Positions 49,984 through 64,000 of a stretch of 64,000 nt of DNA are shown piece after piece. Where the stretch lies: positions 11,408,001 to 11,472,000 of the forward strand of contig NC_088788.1 of assembly GCF_949628265.1 (NCBI RefSeq), given 5' to 3'. The notes under the pieces were generated by a model, which was given only the letters and a program-made list of their open reading frames with translations, made no database searches and had not been told where the DNA came from. A program made the translations under genes and the position numbers. This stretch comes from Cloeon dipterum (lineage: Eukaryota; Arthropoda; Insecta; Ephemeroptera; Baetidae). The number at the start of each line of letters is the position of its first letter. The stretch's first letter is position 1.

Positions 49984-52900
49984 TTTTTCACTGACGAGTT
50001 TCCCCTTGGAGTCGTATATAAATAGATAATGCACACAGAACGGAGAATGGATAATAGAAAGCTACAAGCGGTGCATCTCTGTGGGATGCATTATGACACA
50101 CGTGGCTAGGGAAGTGGAGCAAGGGGCATAGTCAGTTTGCTCAACAAATTTACCTTTCGTGTGGTTGAATAGATTATTTGGAGCCAACACTACTTCAGAC
50201 TTATTTCCGTTTGAAAACCCCACTCTTTTGTTCAACGTTTCAAATCAGGATTTTTTTTATCCTGGAAGTCATAATCTATACAGGAAAACTAAAATTGAAA
50301 AACGCTCTCCTTGCGGTTTTACAAGATGGATTTTATCGAAACCAATTTTTTACTTGATTTAAGGAGACTAAGTTCGAAATAAAGACATTGGTTTTGCCCA
50401 GAAAAAGTTGTTAGAAACCAGTGGCAATTTTGTGTGGAAATTGGAAGTCAGCTCTTTTCATCCACTTCATTTTTAGTCTGTTTTGGGAAAAGCCAGCATA
50501 CCTCTTACAATACTTAAACTAAGCTAGTGGCGAAAAATGGATGATTTTTGTTGGAATATATAACCTTTAGCGTTCTATTTCCTCTCTCAGAGGATGTCAG
50601 CAGCTTAATTTATGCAAATCCAATCAAGAACAATGTCTATTCCAACTCCAATGCACATTCGTATTGATTTTCACTCTATACTTTCATACTGCTATATGCA
50701 AATTTTCTTATTTGAAAGTCCGCCACCTTTGGCCTGGATTGCGAAATGAATATCGAAAGCACTTACGGGTGTCCAGCCAGTAAAATCGACCAACGCCGCC
50801 TGTTCCTCCGCAATAATTCTCTGCGTGCGAGAAATTCGGTACCTTCCTGCTGATGCCAATCTTCGGGCCCTTTCAATGCAAATGGCAAGCGTGCGAATTC
50901 GGAAAATCGTCCCCCTGCTTCCGAGAGACAGCTTGTGAGAGACTGACTGTGAGGCCTTCACCCCAACCAGCAGCTTTTTTCCAGTCTCGCGGTTTTAGAA
51001 CGGTTTGGCGGCATGTGTGAGTCACAAAATGCAGCACTCTCGGACTGTGGGTGTCGCGGGTGGGACGCGGTACACGACACGAAACAGCAGGCCCACCACA
51101 TGGTGGGCTGCATCTCGCGTGGGCCTGTCGTTTACTCCAAAAGTGCAATACCGCCGGAGCAGCTGGATCCGGCGTTGAAAGCAAAATTGTCCGCTTCGGA
51201 GAAAGGACTTTGCAACGAACAGACAATTGTGTAATTTGTTTTCAAGAAGTGTCTCACACGCCCGCAGAAATGCCGGTCCTAATGATGACCTTTTACAGTT
51301 CTGTAGCATGTTCCCAGAATCAACCGTTTGGGAATGATGAAATTAATCGGTAGGGAAAATTATGTTTGTCCGCGAAAACACCGTTTTTCGAGCAGCTTGC
51401 GTGCGTGTGTGGAGGCACCTGAACTCGGCATTGGCCGCGCGCGGAAGGTCGATCTTTCCTCGCAGCTCGACGTGCGTTATACGATCAAAATAATTTCGCC
51501 GCTCGATCTGGACCATAAATCTGGATTAGTGGCAATAAAATCGACTGCAAAGTAGGCGATTTGTGCGTAATTAAAGTGCGGCTCGCTCGGGTTCCGTCTC
51601 CGACTGAGAGCGGAGATTATTCAGATTGGGAGCTTTCGTCAGCGCTGGTCACTGAAACAATTTTTCAATTGGAGATGCACTCGACGTCGACGCAGGGACG
51701 CAGCTGGTGCCCATGCCCACCGAAGCTCTGATTTTATCACCAGCGACGGGTTCGAGGATGACCTCACAGCTTCTTGTTTGTTTTCTCGGCTACAACGGCG
51801 GCGACTGCGTCTGTTCGTGGTTTAATTAGACTCAACTCTGGCAGTGGAGAACACTTTCAAGCGTGGCGTTTTCATTATTAGCCAATGTGATGAATAATGT
51901 GCGTGGGTACAGCACCATTAGATGCGCGCTAATCCAAGGCCTGGTCTCAAGTGCACGCGACTTAAGACCGATTTGGACTGCGGCGACGAGGTCGAGTGCA
52001 GTTTTGCGAGGTTTGTGTCGTCAAAAGGACGAAAACGCGTGCGGCCGTCATAAAGTTGGTTTTACGGCTCCGCGGCTACACACGGGCCGGCGATTAATCT
52101 CACTCACTTGTCGCGTGTGCCGTTAAATGGGTCCCTATCAGAAGTCGGGAAGTGCAAGCAAGTTTAGTGTATTACAAGAGTTGAAAAAGTGGCGGCTCAA
52201 AAGGACCTCTCAATACATACAGAAATCCATCTATTCCGAGCGCGCAGCTATCTTTAGCTTCAACAAAGGGTGCTTCGCAGCTCTCACCGCCTACGGGTTG
52301 AGCCACCCGAAAGCAAAACTAAATTGGTCGTCCAAGAAAATGAGCCACTTGATCGACGGAGGCCCAACTCTTCTTCTAATTGCAACATTAACAACAGACA
52401 ACAGCACTCGTCGCTGCGGTTCCTCAGCCTCATTTACGTTCGGGACCAACCGCTACTGGTGGTTATGTTTTCAAATAAAAAAATTACGGATTAACAAAGA
52501 AGCTGCTTGTTTAATAAAAAAATACACCGTTTTTTACTAACATGAATTTAAAATGACTATTTAAGGCGATGCAGATTTTGTTTAAAAATCCAAGTTCAAT
52601 AACTTCGTCTAAATTAAGTTTTAAAAATACCTCAAGTTGGCAAGACGAGTTGCGCTCTGCGTGCCAAGTGCTCGTCGCAAACAGCTGCACAAAGTTTTAG
52701 CAAAGGAACGGTCAAATCAAAAGTGTCCGCTCTTAATTGCTAGCTGTCCCATCAGTGCGGTCAACGTAACGTACAAAAAAATAAAGACAGATAGTCGGCC
52801 ACGAAAGGAAGTCACCACGATAATTTTGGCCGAGGAAAGCGGTCTTTGTGGGGAATCGTCTTTCTCGCCGTGCATTACTGCGAGGAGCGTTATCAACAGC

Positions 52901-53624
52901 GGCCGAATGGGGCCACGACAGAGGTGCACACATAAATATTTAACGTTTGCCTTTTTCCACATCGTGTCGAGAGTGAACATGCATGTTCGATAGTAAAAAA
53001 GAAAAGACCCGGTGCCGTACGGGTCAGTCACGACGGAAGGAGCGCAAAAGCCGCGAAACAAAAGGACTCTTATTTTCGTACAGTCCAGAAACACGGTTTG
53101 AAAAGCAGGCGCCGGGGCAGGTTTTCGTGTGTGTGCCTAACCCATTTAGCCGGGGCACTGAAATAGATTTTTGTCACTCGCTGGTCTCATTGCTGGCCAC
53201 AGTGTTCACCGCGCACGCAATGGCGTAGAAACAACAAACGCTTTTGCTCGACTTGCTTGATCGCAGAAACAGAGCTGAGATTGAGCGGGGGCACGGCCAT
53301 CAATATGACTGTGATGTTTGTTTTGGTTCCGATGTACTCTGACCTACTCTAGAGATGCGTTTGATGAAAAGTGCTGCCTCTTTCTAATCATTTGAGCAGA
53401 TGGTCTCGTCCGGCCAGCAGTTTCCCTGGGAACGGCGGAGCGCAATTAAATTTTCTACTAATCCTCTCCGGATTTCAGCAAAACGGCGGCGCTTTTACTT
53501 TGTTTTTTGTCGGCTCATAAACCGAGAGCCACTTGCGAGTCGCGGAAAAGAAGAAACACGGCAGCGGCAATTTCGCGTGTTGATGTTGTTGCGTAAAACA
53601 GCTGCCGAGTCAATAAAACAGAAA

Positions 53625-53639
53625 GCCGGCCGGCCGGCC
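53625..53639. repeat. GCCGGCC tandem palindrome
   Basis: Alternating GGCC units form a 15-base GC-only tract in non-coding DNA. Confidence 0.85.
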
Positions 53640-56600
53640 TGCCGCGGTCGTGTGTATCATTGACATTGCTCCATTGCAGCCGGACGATTTTAGGGTTGCT
53701 ATACTGGAGTGCGACCGGCTCTAAATTTAGTCCACGCTAACTCGCACCGCGCCAAATTATGCTATTTCTGCACGCCAGAAGTGTGTATACCAGATTTTCT
53801 CCGCTTGAGAAGAAAAAGAACACGTGCCTTGGAAAGGTCTGCGAAAGAACAAGTGGGAAGATTTCTCTGATGCCGAGCATCCGATTCCGGAGACGAGGCT
53901 GGATATAAATCCGACGATCCATCATCTCGCGAGCGTGGACACAAAACGATTCTGGCAAGGCGAAAAATGGGTGGCAATTTATTTTCCTTTTTGGCGGTCC
54001 GTCCTGCGTAATTATACAGCAAATACTGCGGAAAACGACACTGTGGAGGCAGTGGATAAATGAGACGAAATGAAGGCAGCACAAAGGTTGCTTTGGTGTT
54101 CAATCACCATCCTCCAAGCCAATTTAACGTCGGCCATAATAACACACGCCTGATGATATAATCGAGATAGCATTGCTATGAAAATCTAATTATAAATTGT
54201 GAGTAAGTATAATTAATTGATATAACTGAACAGCCAAGTTGTTACTTAACTATTCCATAGCAATACATTAATTAACTTTTAATTTCCTCGAACTGCTAAC
54301 CTATATGTTTATGAATGATAATTAATTTAGCATTGAGCTTAAGATTTAAATTTTACAACCACACTTCATACACTTTCCTCGCCAATAGCTAGGGGCACGA
54401 CAAGTGCTCATGCCAATAAACGACGCGGAATTCGCGTGTTCAGATCAGCAGCCCTTGACTTAATTTGCCAGAAGACACGAAAGTAAACATTAGCACGGTG
54501 AGAGACAATGCAGAGTCTGCTAAGTTTCATGGGCGCTATGTCGTGTGCAAATTTTCGCAGCGGCTGCAAATAAATATTTAGCGCATCATCGCTCTAATGC
54601 TTTGTTTACTTTAGGAAGCAAGACACTAGCTTTTTCTCTCCTCCTTATTTGTAAACACACAGAGAGACCAGCGCGAGACTTCCATTCAATCCCAGGAAAG
54701 AAACGACCACTTTCGGAACTGCTTCGTGTTTTATTCGTTGCGGACGTACAAGTCAAGTCGTAAGCACAATCGAGCCTAATGAGGTATTGTGTGTCTGTTG
54801 CCGTTGCCGCTCATCTCGTTCGCGAGCATTTCACGAAAATTACAAAAAAGAGATTGCGCCTACTTCAAGTGCGCATTATGCTAATTATTTCTCGAGCAAG
54901 TCGATTCCCGTGACCTGGAATCAAGAAATCTTGAAAGAAAGCAGCTCTTTTGACTTTTGTCACCAGACTGCTCAGTCAGTGATCATTGTGGGCGCTGCAT
55001 TAATTAATATCCGAAGCTCACTCAGTGATATCTTGCAGACACTTTCAAAGTAAAAATTTGGGTCATCGTCCAGCAGCCTTGCTTGACAATCAAACACTGG
55101 CTTAATTAATTAATTGCACCTGTTATCTCAAGCGACTCAGCGTGAGGGTCGGGATAACAGTTTTGCCCGCATTTCAAGAACAATTCTGCTGAGGTAAAAT
55201 TTAAGGCGCCAAATAGCAGGAACTATAGTCTTATTTCCATGTTTTTAATTTCATGCCATCTAAAAGAAATAAAACCTGATGGAAATAATATTGTTATCTC
55301 TAGTTAAAAACATTTCGACAGGCAGTAAATTTAACACTGAAAATTACTCTAACTTGATCAGTGGGCGATAACAGTGCACTCGAAGCAGTTTCAATCGATT
55401 TGGTTACGACAAGACCATAATAATATTACTTAACTGAATAAAATGCTCTTGGTGGCGAATGACAAGCACGATTTTCAATTTAGGTCTTACGTAAATGTGC
55501 AAGACAGATTTCACTTGGGGCAATTTGCAGCGTCAATGCAAAAAACTCGAGCGCAGAATAAATAGACAGCACTGCATGCTTCGCTGGTTTATATTACAAG
55601 CTTTGTACTGTGCATAGCAAATCAGAAAGTGCGATTCGCCATATTAACTCGAGCATGCAACTTAGTAATTTCGACCGCAATTAACCGATGTTAATTACAC
55701 ACGCTTTTTTCTCTGCTCAAAGTGTATCTGTCGCGTGCTGCTGGAGTTTGATACAAGAGCACAGCGCAGCTTTCCCTTCGCAGCCACGAAAATAAATTAA
55801 AAAGATACCACGGAGATTAGCTTTTTGTATTTTGTTATTCTTCCCTGGAGCGCGCGTAAACTGCATTTGAGCTGCGGATGATGGCAACTCGGAATTATTT
55901 GTTAGATCGAGATAGTGGTGAAAACTCTCACTGTGGTTTAACAATAAAATTGAATCTCAAAGAATCCGAGCTGTGTTGAGATGCCATAAAAGGACGATGG
56001 TTTCAGAGTGTTGTAGGTTTTCCGAGGGTGACGCAATTAATGCACAAGTCCAACTTATCGCACTTCAAACCAGTCTTAATGCGTAAGACTTTTTTAATGG
56101 AATACATGTATCGACCCACCCGATGGCAGTTTACTTCGTCTTCGTATCAAAATGATGAGTCGAACAAGCGACGGACTGCTTATCTTTCGATAAATAAACG
56201 CACTCTCGCGTTAGATAAGGCAGTCAGTTGCGCGATTTATAACCAAGTAGTGCTCCTGTGTGCTCGAGCACAAATATTTAAAAGCCGTGTGTCGCAGTCA
56301 CAGTCGCATAACAATTAAATAATCGAATAAAACTTGACAAGCTAAGAATTGGAAATGCTGAGAAGTGCTTCTTACCTGTCGATCGAAAGGGCTGAACTAA
56401 TTGCACGTTACTCCATATGAAAATAATTGGGAGGCGAGGTGTAATGTGAAGTGCAAATACGAGTCGATTTCGTCGGCGAGCTACACCCAGGGCCGAGAGA
56501 GTACGACTGAAGCAGCAAGGCCTGAAATAACGCCGCCGCCGTTGCTTTCGGCAGGGGAGGGGACAAGCAAAGTTGGAGAGAAACGGGCGGGCACCGAAAT

Positions 56601-59600
56601 GCTCCGAAACTCAACGCAAGGCAAATTGATAAACCACAATGGAAAAAGCTGGCCTCACGCGAGATATTGTAATCTTTTGTTCTCCATTAATTTTTTTCAT
56701 TGCTCCTAGTAGAGTGATCTAAGTTTTTATAACAAGTCAATTCATTCGTTATCAAATGTACGTCAAGATGATTCTGACGAAGTAAGATTTAGTCTAATAA
56801 CTTTATATAAGTGGTATTTATAAATTGTGAACGCCTCATTTTCAAAATTCCGAAACGGGTCAAAACAATTTTGAAGCTTCTGCGGGCGTTTTTTCCGCTG
56901 CTGTTTTAGGTAGCTCAATCTGCGCGTGAGGTCGTCGGCGCGCAAGAAGTTCCTTGCCGTTAATGTTTGCCTAGCAAATTAGACTCGATTTGGAAAGTTG
57001 CTGACCACGGGGGCAAGCAATTTCCACCAAAATGAGAGGCTTTGCATTCATTAATTCGAGAAGAGCTGTCAGAACCTTGGCTGCGACCAAATAAATCTCG
57101 AATTCTCAACTTTCCCGCGGGTGACACTGAGCAAAGAAGTACTTGAGCTGTGAGCCTTGTAATTAATTACCGCGGCGGTGTGCGCACTTTACATAATAAA
57201 TAAGAAATGTAACGAGTTGGGTAAAGTGTGCAATTTGAAGGGACGAACTGTGGAGGTTTACCGCCAACCCACGTGAGAGGAGGTGAACAAGCCCATTCAT
57301 TTCGCTCAACTTGGTTAGATCAACATCATAACATAACGACCGTTTTGAGCCTACACTTTTCGCACCACGAGCAGAATGTCACCATGGAAGAAAGCCCATT
57401 TCGTAAATAATATAAACCATAAAATTTACTGCTCACCTTTCAGATAAAGCGGCGAAGTGGGTTGGCTGCTTATGCAATTAGCAGATCATATGGTAAGACG
57501 TGTGCACTTGACCTGCAACAGAGAGAAAAACGCACATCGTTAGTATATTTGAAAGGAGAAAAACAATGGGCGCATTTTTGCGGTTTGGTTTCGTCTGACC
57601 GAAAAACCGCAACTGTACTCAAACTAAAACACAGGCTAACGAACGGTCTCCCCAGAAAAAAGATGAATTTGTAAAGAATATTAAAGAATCCACAGACTTC
57701 CGTTTCATCATTAATCATAGAGGTGTTCTCTTTTCCCTGTTAACGAGAGTGAAAAATTCGTAGACCTTTCATCACCCAACCGTAGATAATTCATATGACT
57801 CATTTCGAATCGGAACCTCCAGCAGCTGAAAGCTGAAAGCAAACAGTTCAAAGAGTGGTGCAACTGAACGATGTGTTAATTACTCAGACTTGCACTTGAT
57901 AAGTGAAGATTATCAACTACAAAGAAGCCAAAGCCGTGAGAAAGGCAGGAAGCAATTTGTTAAATTAAAGGTTTTAAAGACGAGTTTATAGATTTAAATC
58001 GTGGTGGTTGGTAGCTGAAACCTTTTCTCACGGACAACTCTCATCGTCAAGAAAAACCAGTCCAGAACAGCAAAAAATTATATTGTTTTCAGGTCCAAAA
58101 GCCACGACAAAAGCAGACCGCCAAAACAAAACTTTCCCATTAATCTAATTCTCCGCGCACAGTATGTCGGTCAGGAAAAAAGCTAGTAGAAACACGATAG
58201 GACTTTGTTGATGAGTCACGTTGCATAGTAGCGAGCAGCTGTTTCCGCAAGAGTAACTGTTTAACGGGTAATTATAACCGCCAAGCATAAATTTCCATTT
58301 CTATGTAGTTCGAAAGATATTGAAAATTTTTGCACTCACTCGCGAAAGTAGACCAGAAATTAACAAAGAGGAGGTAAATAAAATCGGCGGTCAACTTTCC
58401 AAGCTTGCATTAGGCTAATTAAATCAAACCATATTGCGGTTCTGTTGAAAGAGAAAAGTTCTGAGAAACAATAGGGAAATACATAAATCACCAACTGACA
58501 CATCGCCTAATTACAGGTGTATCACAATAAAAAATCTAATGTCAAGGCAGGCCGTTAAACCTTTGTACGCGCTAGCACAATTAAACGCTCTGCTTCTGAT
58601 GAGTAATGAAAAATGTGAATAAAACGGCAGTTTGCGCCTCCGCATGAAATTTCGCATGCCTCTCACTTTGCTGTTTGCAATTACGAATCTCGTCGGTGGC
58701 TCTTTCATTGCTCACTGACGGATTGTAAGTGGAAACCCAATCGGCGTCAGTGCACCATAGTTGCATTTCCTCGTGGGTGATGCGAAGTAAGCGAACACGA
58801 AACGTGCACTCGCTGCAATCGCCTCTGCAGCTCGCATTATAAGATTGATTGCCTTCTTCACTTACACTGCGGTACAATACGTGACGCTGACATTTCAGGT
58901 GGGAGGTCATCAATCGCGCGTTGACTCAAATTAAAAACGAGCAAAAAGTGAGTATGTACAGACACGTTGAAAGAAATAATTAATATGACGTCATTAAGTG
59001 TCATCATCGGCAGCAATTCAGCGAAAAACGTCTCACCAACCAAATAAGTCAGCATTTTTTGACAACGATAATAGAAAGAAGCGATTAGGATGTAAGTCTG
59101 TCCCAGAAAGTCTACCGCCAATCGCTGTTGGATTTTAAAAAGTGCGAAAATTGCACGTTGGTAAAACACGACAATAACGGAATTCGGCGTGTTGTTCCTG
59201 CAGCGAGAAATAGTCGCGTCCGCTTTTGAAGTCGCATTATTTTTATTTTGATGTCGGCCGAAAAAAGGAGAAGAAGGTCACGCCGGGTCACCAGAAAAAG
59301 GACGCCGAGGCCTCAATTACGGCTAATTTCGGCAACAAAACAAAAACACGTCGGCCGCTCCCACACCGGAATCACAATAATTGCTTTATTGCGCACGAGA
59401 AGAGCGGTAGAAAAAGAAAAGGGAATTAGACGACGCAGAGCGTTATTTGCGTTGGGGCGATTTGCTTGGTTTTGTATGCAAACCGCAAAGCTGGCTCACC
59501 CCAGAATGTACAAAGTGAAACAGCGCGGGACACACCACGCCTCGTTTGAATCGATCACATCACAAACCGCGGAAAGAATGAGTTGTAGAGCTGACCTCCA

Positions 59601-62600
59601 TCGCGGTCTAATAAATACAACAAAGACTGCGTTGTTTCTATTATAGAAACCTCAACTTTGATTTGAATTTTTAAAGGAAACGTAAAATTTATTAAATAAT
59701 CAAATAATTTTAATCTTTAAGACACATGAATGTGTTTGTCATGACTAGATAACATGCTTCAATTTTAAATATAAATAAGAGGGCTCAAAACACAAGTCAA
59801 AAATCGGGTTCTATAATTTTTTAAATAATTAATTTCATTTTCAAAATTCAAGTTTTAATTTCAATGGAAGAAAATAAATTTCACGGCACTTTTCGCCATT
59901 AAAATCCGCTTGATGCAGTCAGCAGCATGTAAGAAGGTAAACGAAATTTATATTTTCTCCTACTAGAATTTTTTCGTGAGCAGTTTTTCACTCTTTGAAA
60001 ATAGCTCACATTACAGGGGATGGAAATGGCCGAAACATCTGCCATACAGTATGAAAGCGTGTGATATTATTTTTCTTATGTAGTAAAATAATTTTTGTTA
60101 ATAAATTTTTGTGTTGCACAATTCAAGCGGAGGCTTTAAATGGTTTTCTTGTATAGGGTGTGTATGTGAGGGGTGGGACGTGTGAAATCGGGGTGCCATG
60201 ATAATATCTCAAATTACCTATGTTCCAACGCCTGAGCGTTACGCAACCAAGTCGGCCACATGTCACAAATAAATGGTGATTTAATTTAAGTCCCACAAAG
60301 ATTACTTATTATATCGCGATGACTACGGTCTGTTTTATCGGTTTTCCGCTAGCGTTGTAGCCTTTTTTCATCTGTAAATATTGACCTGTACATTATATAT
60401 GTATTTTTGACTTAGATGAAAATAAACAAGTATAATAATATATTGGAGCACGGAATCAGAAGCATTCGAACCAGTAGGACAAAAGGATAACAAGTGCACC
60501 AAAAAATTGGATAGCGTAGATTCATAAAATTCCTCAATTTCTTGAATTAACTTGTAGACTGTAGACCCAAGTAAAAGATTCTGATTCTTGTTTAATGAAA
60601 AACAGTCTCATCGTTTAAATATTTTCTTTCAAAATAAAACGGTTTAAGTAAGCTGATTCTTTCTTGGATAATTTTAAGGACAATGTTGGCACATTATATT
60701 TTAGACATTACTTTTTAGGACAATTTACGACACCCGGTGAAATCGTGCGAAATCATGGTCATCCAAGGGTGGTGATCCGTCCAGAGAGGGCGAAAAAAGA
60801 TAGCTGGCTGTCAAGGCCAAGGAAACTTCCTCGCTTGGTCGGAAGATTTACGTTTATCTTAACTGCGACCTTGGCAGCACAGACCTATTTTATGTGATCA
60901 TCTATTGGGTTTTATCACATTCAGTGCGATTTTATGAATGGAAGGTAAAGAAGTAGACGTTGGCTTTGGCGATTGCTTTGTTTAAGGTTAAGCAAAGAGA
61001 AGAATGTGTCATTATGTATATAGGCACTGCAAATTAGAACGTAACTCAATATCTTCTTTATGCAAGACCAGCTGATGGTAAATTTTTACAAGGATAAATT
61101 GTTACCGTCACTTTCTGCTAATATGTCATTAATAAAAATTTGTGAATCATTAACTCTGACTAAACTACAGCTATTCCCATTACAATATTTTTTGATGACT
61201 TGGTTTTCGCATGTCTATTGTCGATAGTGCAAATAAACTTCCCCATAACGGGTTTAAAATTTCTCCAGAATGATGAGACACGCTTGACGCTCGACAACTC
61301 GTGCTGAATATCGAATTTCCAATTTAAATTAGCAATTTACGGTGCGATGCCGAGGGGCGAATTCAAATAGCGCGATCTCGTATACAGCTCGGGCCGTAAA
61401 AGGCGAGCAAAATTGAATTGCGCCTTATTTGTTCCTGGAACGAGCGTCAGCCGGGTCACTCGCTGGCGTACAGTTCTTTACTTATTCTTGTTGACACGCA
61501 CAGCCAGGGTTAAAAGGCGGTGCCTCAGTCAGTGTTTTTCACAAGACTGCGCTGATGCTGCTGCTTCCTGCCTTTTAGCCGCGGACATGGAAACCAAATT
61601 ACCAGCGCAGCCAGAGTCCGTCCGCGCGAGTTGGATGAACCTTAATTGGGGTGGTGCCGCGAAATAATTCAACACGGAATCGGCAAAAGAGCGGGCGGGC
61701 CGCGATTTTTGCAAACTCATGCGGCTGAAATTGAGTTGTGTGTCGAAGAATGGAATGCCACCGTCTTTGTCGAATGATGAAGGAGACCTGTTTGTTCGCG
61801 AAAAGCTCATTTTGGCGCTTTGCAGTGAGAAACGATTTTGTTAGGAACCGTGAATTCGAGACGTTTGAAATGGAAAGGCGGTTTACGGTTTACCACAACT
61901 TTCAGTGGAATTTTATGGATGCAATCAATGCGAAACATTGCTGTGTTAAGAAATAGTCCGATTTATTGGTGGATTATTGATTATTACTTTTACTTCAGAT
62001 TCTATGGTTTCCCAAACAGAGAGCTTTCTAACTGACAATGAGCTGAAGGGTACGGTTAGTTTTTCACAACTTAAATAATTTGTAGGAATTGTTTGAATCT
62101 TTGAATGGAATGCTTCAAACTAATCGCCATGGGCGATATGCAAATTTACACAAATATTACTTGATAAAATGAATAAAACTGTCTCTAAAATATTCTTTCA
62201 AAAGTGTTAAGTCGTAAAATATAGCTGATTCTTTTCAATTTTAACAATCGTGACAGGTTTTTAAATTCCCACATTCACAACCACGAAAACAAATATTTTC
62301 AGACGAACTGTGGCGACCCGGAGGGAGAAGCTAGCTCATTTTGCAAAACAGCAAAATCGCTCGTCAAGTGTGTAACGAGCAGTTTTCGAATCAATATTCC
62401 AAGGACAATGGACTACAGTTACGCGGATGGGAAGGAAAAAAGTGCGAGCGACGTGTGTGCATGCTTTTAATTAAAACGGCACAGACGAATCGGTCGGCAG
62501 AAATGTGTCGGACGGTGCAGATTCAGCAAAAAGCTTGGTGTTGAGATGCACAGACCAATCAGGCTGCGCCGCAAAATCGATACCTGCCGGAATAACAATT

Positions 62601-64000
62601 CGGCCTGATGAAAATTTCAGCGCACGTACTCTCGACACAGGGAGAAAAAGAGTTGATGCGCCCGCCAGAGTACTTGAACCGCAAAACTTTTTGTTCGGCG
62701 AGTTATTTTTGCGACTCTTGGTTAAGCTCCAAAATGATTATTCACAAAGAGAAACAGGCTTTTTCTCTTCGCACGTCGGTCAGCACGAGACTTTTAATTG
62801 AATTCCGCCGCACGAAACGTGTCCCGAGTCCCGATCTTTCCAGGAACGAATAAAAAGTTTGGCACACTCGATTTGCCGAATATTTCAACGCACTAATTCT
62901 CAAAGCAAAAGAGGTGATGCCACTTTGTGAAATTTATGACTCTTAAAAAAAGTTTTGGGTGCAAAATATTGACCGAGAAAATTTTATCTCGCACGAGAAT
63001 CTGGCCGTGGTTTTATTCTTAGGAGCTGCGGTGATGCCGCACTCAAATCCCCATTTGTCCGGGCCTGATTTTCCATTGCTGCGCAAGGTTGATAATAATC
63101 GCATCGTTGGAAGCAAACACTGTAAATTGGCCAGGAGCCCAAAACAGCTGCAATAATGATCGCTTGCTGAAATGCGCCAATTTCTAATTTTAAGTCGTCG
63201 GCCGCTTCCCACTTGCACGAAATGAACCCATCATTGAATGTTTAGCGGATTGCTCGTTGAACTCGGCTCGGCTGCAAATAAATCGCGATACCATCTCCCT
63301 CGCGTCGCTACCAAGCGGCTTAGTGCACATCGCGGGGTGTTTGCTTGCGTGGGAGCGATATTGGCAGCACCAACATGCACTTTAATGCAAATGAATCGCG
63401 CGCGGCTGCAAGTGCCGGAGCGGAAGTTCATTACCCACTCGAACGCGACCAAACTCGAGCAAAAATGATCAACTTTCCGTTGGATGAACATTTTAATTTT
63501 AGTGCACTCGTTTCGCCTCCCCCTTCAAATTGATCGCATCCTCTACGCATTGTTTCATTATTGAAAAGAGTCGTGTAAAAAGTGTATCACTTTGAATATA
63601 TATTTTTTTAATAAATAATAAATCAAGGTTCTCTTCTAAATAACGTCTCGTGATTTTTTTATTAAAATTTAGATTTGGATGTAATTACATTATAATTACG
63701 TGCTCCAGTTCCAACCCTAAATTAGGACATCGAGTATTGTAAGGAATTATTCGCCACTCCTTTAATAATTATTGAGAGCGAATAAAACAGCGAGGTATCA
63801 ATTTCGCCTAACTCACTCTGAGCTCAGCTTTCTGGCTTCTCGTCAACTCAGCGGTCCACCTGGCCGGATTGTACTCGCGTTTTGTGTATCGGCTCGTTAC
63901 TCGTTACGAAAGGGTGAGTGGCATGATCCGATTTCTCTGTTATGTCAGTCACCTTTGTGTCAAGCTGCATAGTGCCAGCAGCGTAATTGAATACGCAAAG

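Larger units (their letters stand above)
43114..64000. other. Gene desert, possible regulatory landscape or long intron
   Basis: Nearly 21 kb contains no exon I can assign to a protein family on either strand. The longest ORFs (159 codons at 46,937-47,416 minus; 137 codons at 52,127-52,540 plus) overlap other ORFs and have no recognisable domain. From about 43.1 to 59.6 kb and 61.3 to 63.5 kb the DNA is mixed: blocks with frequent CG dinucleotides alternate with TTAATTAA-type tracts, unlike the introns of the left side. From 59.6 to 61.2 kb it is plain AT-rich. I see no rRNA, tRNA or known microRNA precursor. Confidence 0.6.

Noticed and set aside
52127..52540. 137-codon plus-strand ORF
   Set aside because: It has no domain and no splice or promoter context, and overlaps another ORF in a different frame.
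60939..60955. Sequence close to microRNA miR-1 (TGGAAGGTAAAGAAGTA)
   Set aside because: miR-1 is almost invariant in animals. This copy has a mismatch near the seed and no matching hairpin arm nearby.

Overview
This is a eukaryotic nuclear DNA window, almost certainly from an arthropod and most likely an insect. Every confident gene is broken by short GT-AG introns, many of 55 to 100 bases. The proteins read as the animal versions of their families, the background is AT-rich, and poly(A) signals replace bacterial terminators. The order of insect cannot be fixed from the sequence alone.

The left two thirds (1 to about 42.4 kb) is gene-dense. It holds nine well-supported multi-exon genes, plus a possible C-terminal scrap of a tenth at the left edge. 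In order they are: SPRYD7 (+, 5' incomplete), adrenodoxin reductase FDXR/dare (-), a p68/DDX5-like DEAD-box helicase (+), F-actin capping protein beta (-), the ALG3 mannosyltransferase (+), a neprilysin-like M13 metallopeptidase (+), NOM1 (-), UTP14 (+) and a DNAJB6/mrj-type co-chaperone (-). I joined exons by hand from splice sites and homology. For the eight complete genes the summed coding lengths are exact multiples of three.

Most neighbours alternate in strand. This gives three head-to-head pairs (FDXR/helicase, capping protein/ALG3, NOM1/UTP14) with 0.6 to 0.9 kb between start codons, and four tail-to-tail ends. NOM1 and UTP14 are both nucleolar small-subunit ribosome factors, and their shared 579-base interval has two CACGTG E-boxes. 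FDXR is mitochondrial, and its head-to-head partner helicase also opens with a mitochondrial-targeting-like leader.

The neprilysin-like gene spans 11.7 kb because of a 6.9 kb first intron. That intron mixes AT-rich DNA with GC-rich islands. It also contains one of two copies of a short non-autonomous DNA transposon (hAT-like MITE); the other copy lies just upstream of the gene. Both copies have perfect 8-base target-site duplications. A separate duplicated element of about 185 bp sits in an intron of SPRYD7.

The right third (about 42.4 to 64 kb) has no recognisable gene. Its ORFs are short, overlap on both strands and resemble no family I know. The DNA is less AT-rich than the introns and has clustered motifs: three TACGTG sites in 26 bases, a nested inverted repeat and a TATA/initiator-like pair. 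It looks like a regulatory or long-intron landscape, but this cannot be proven here.
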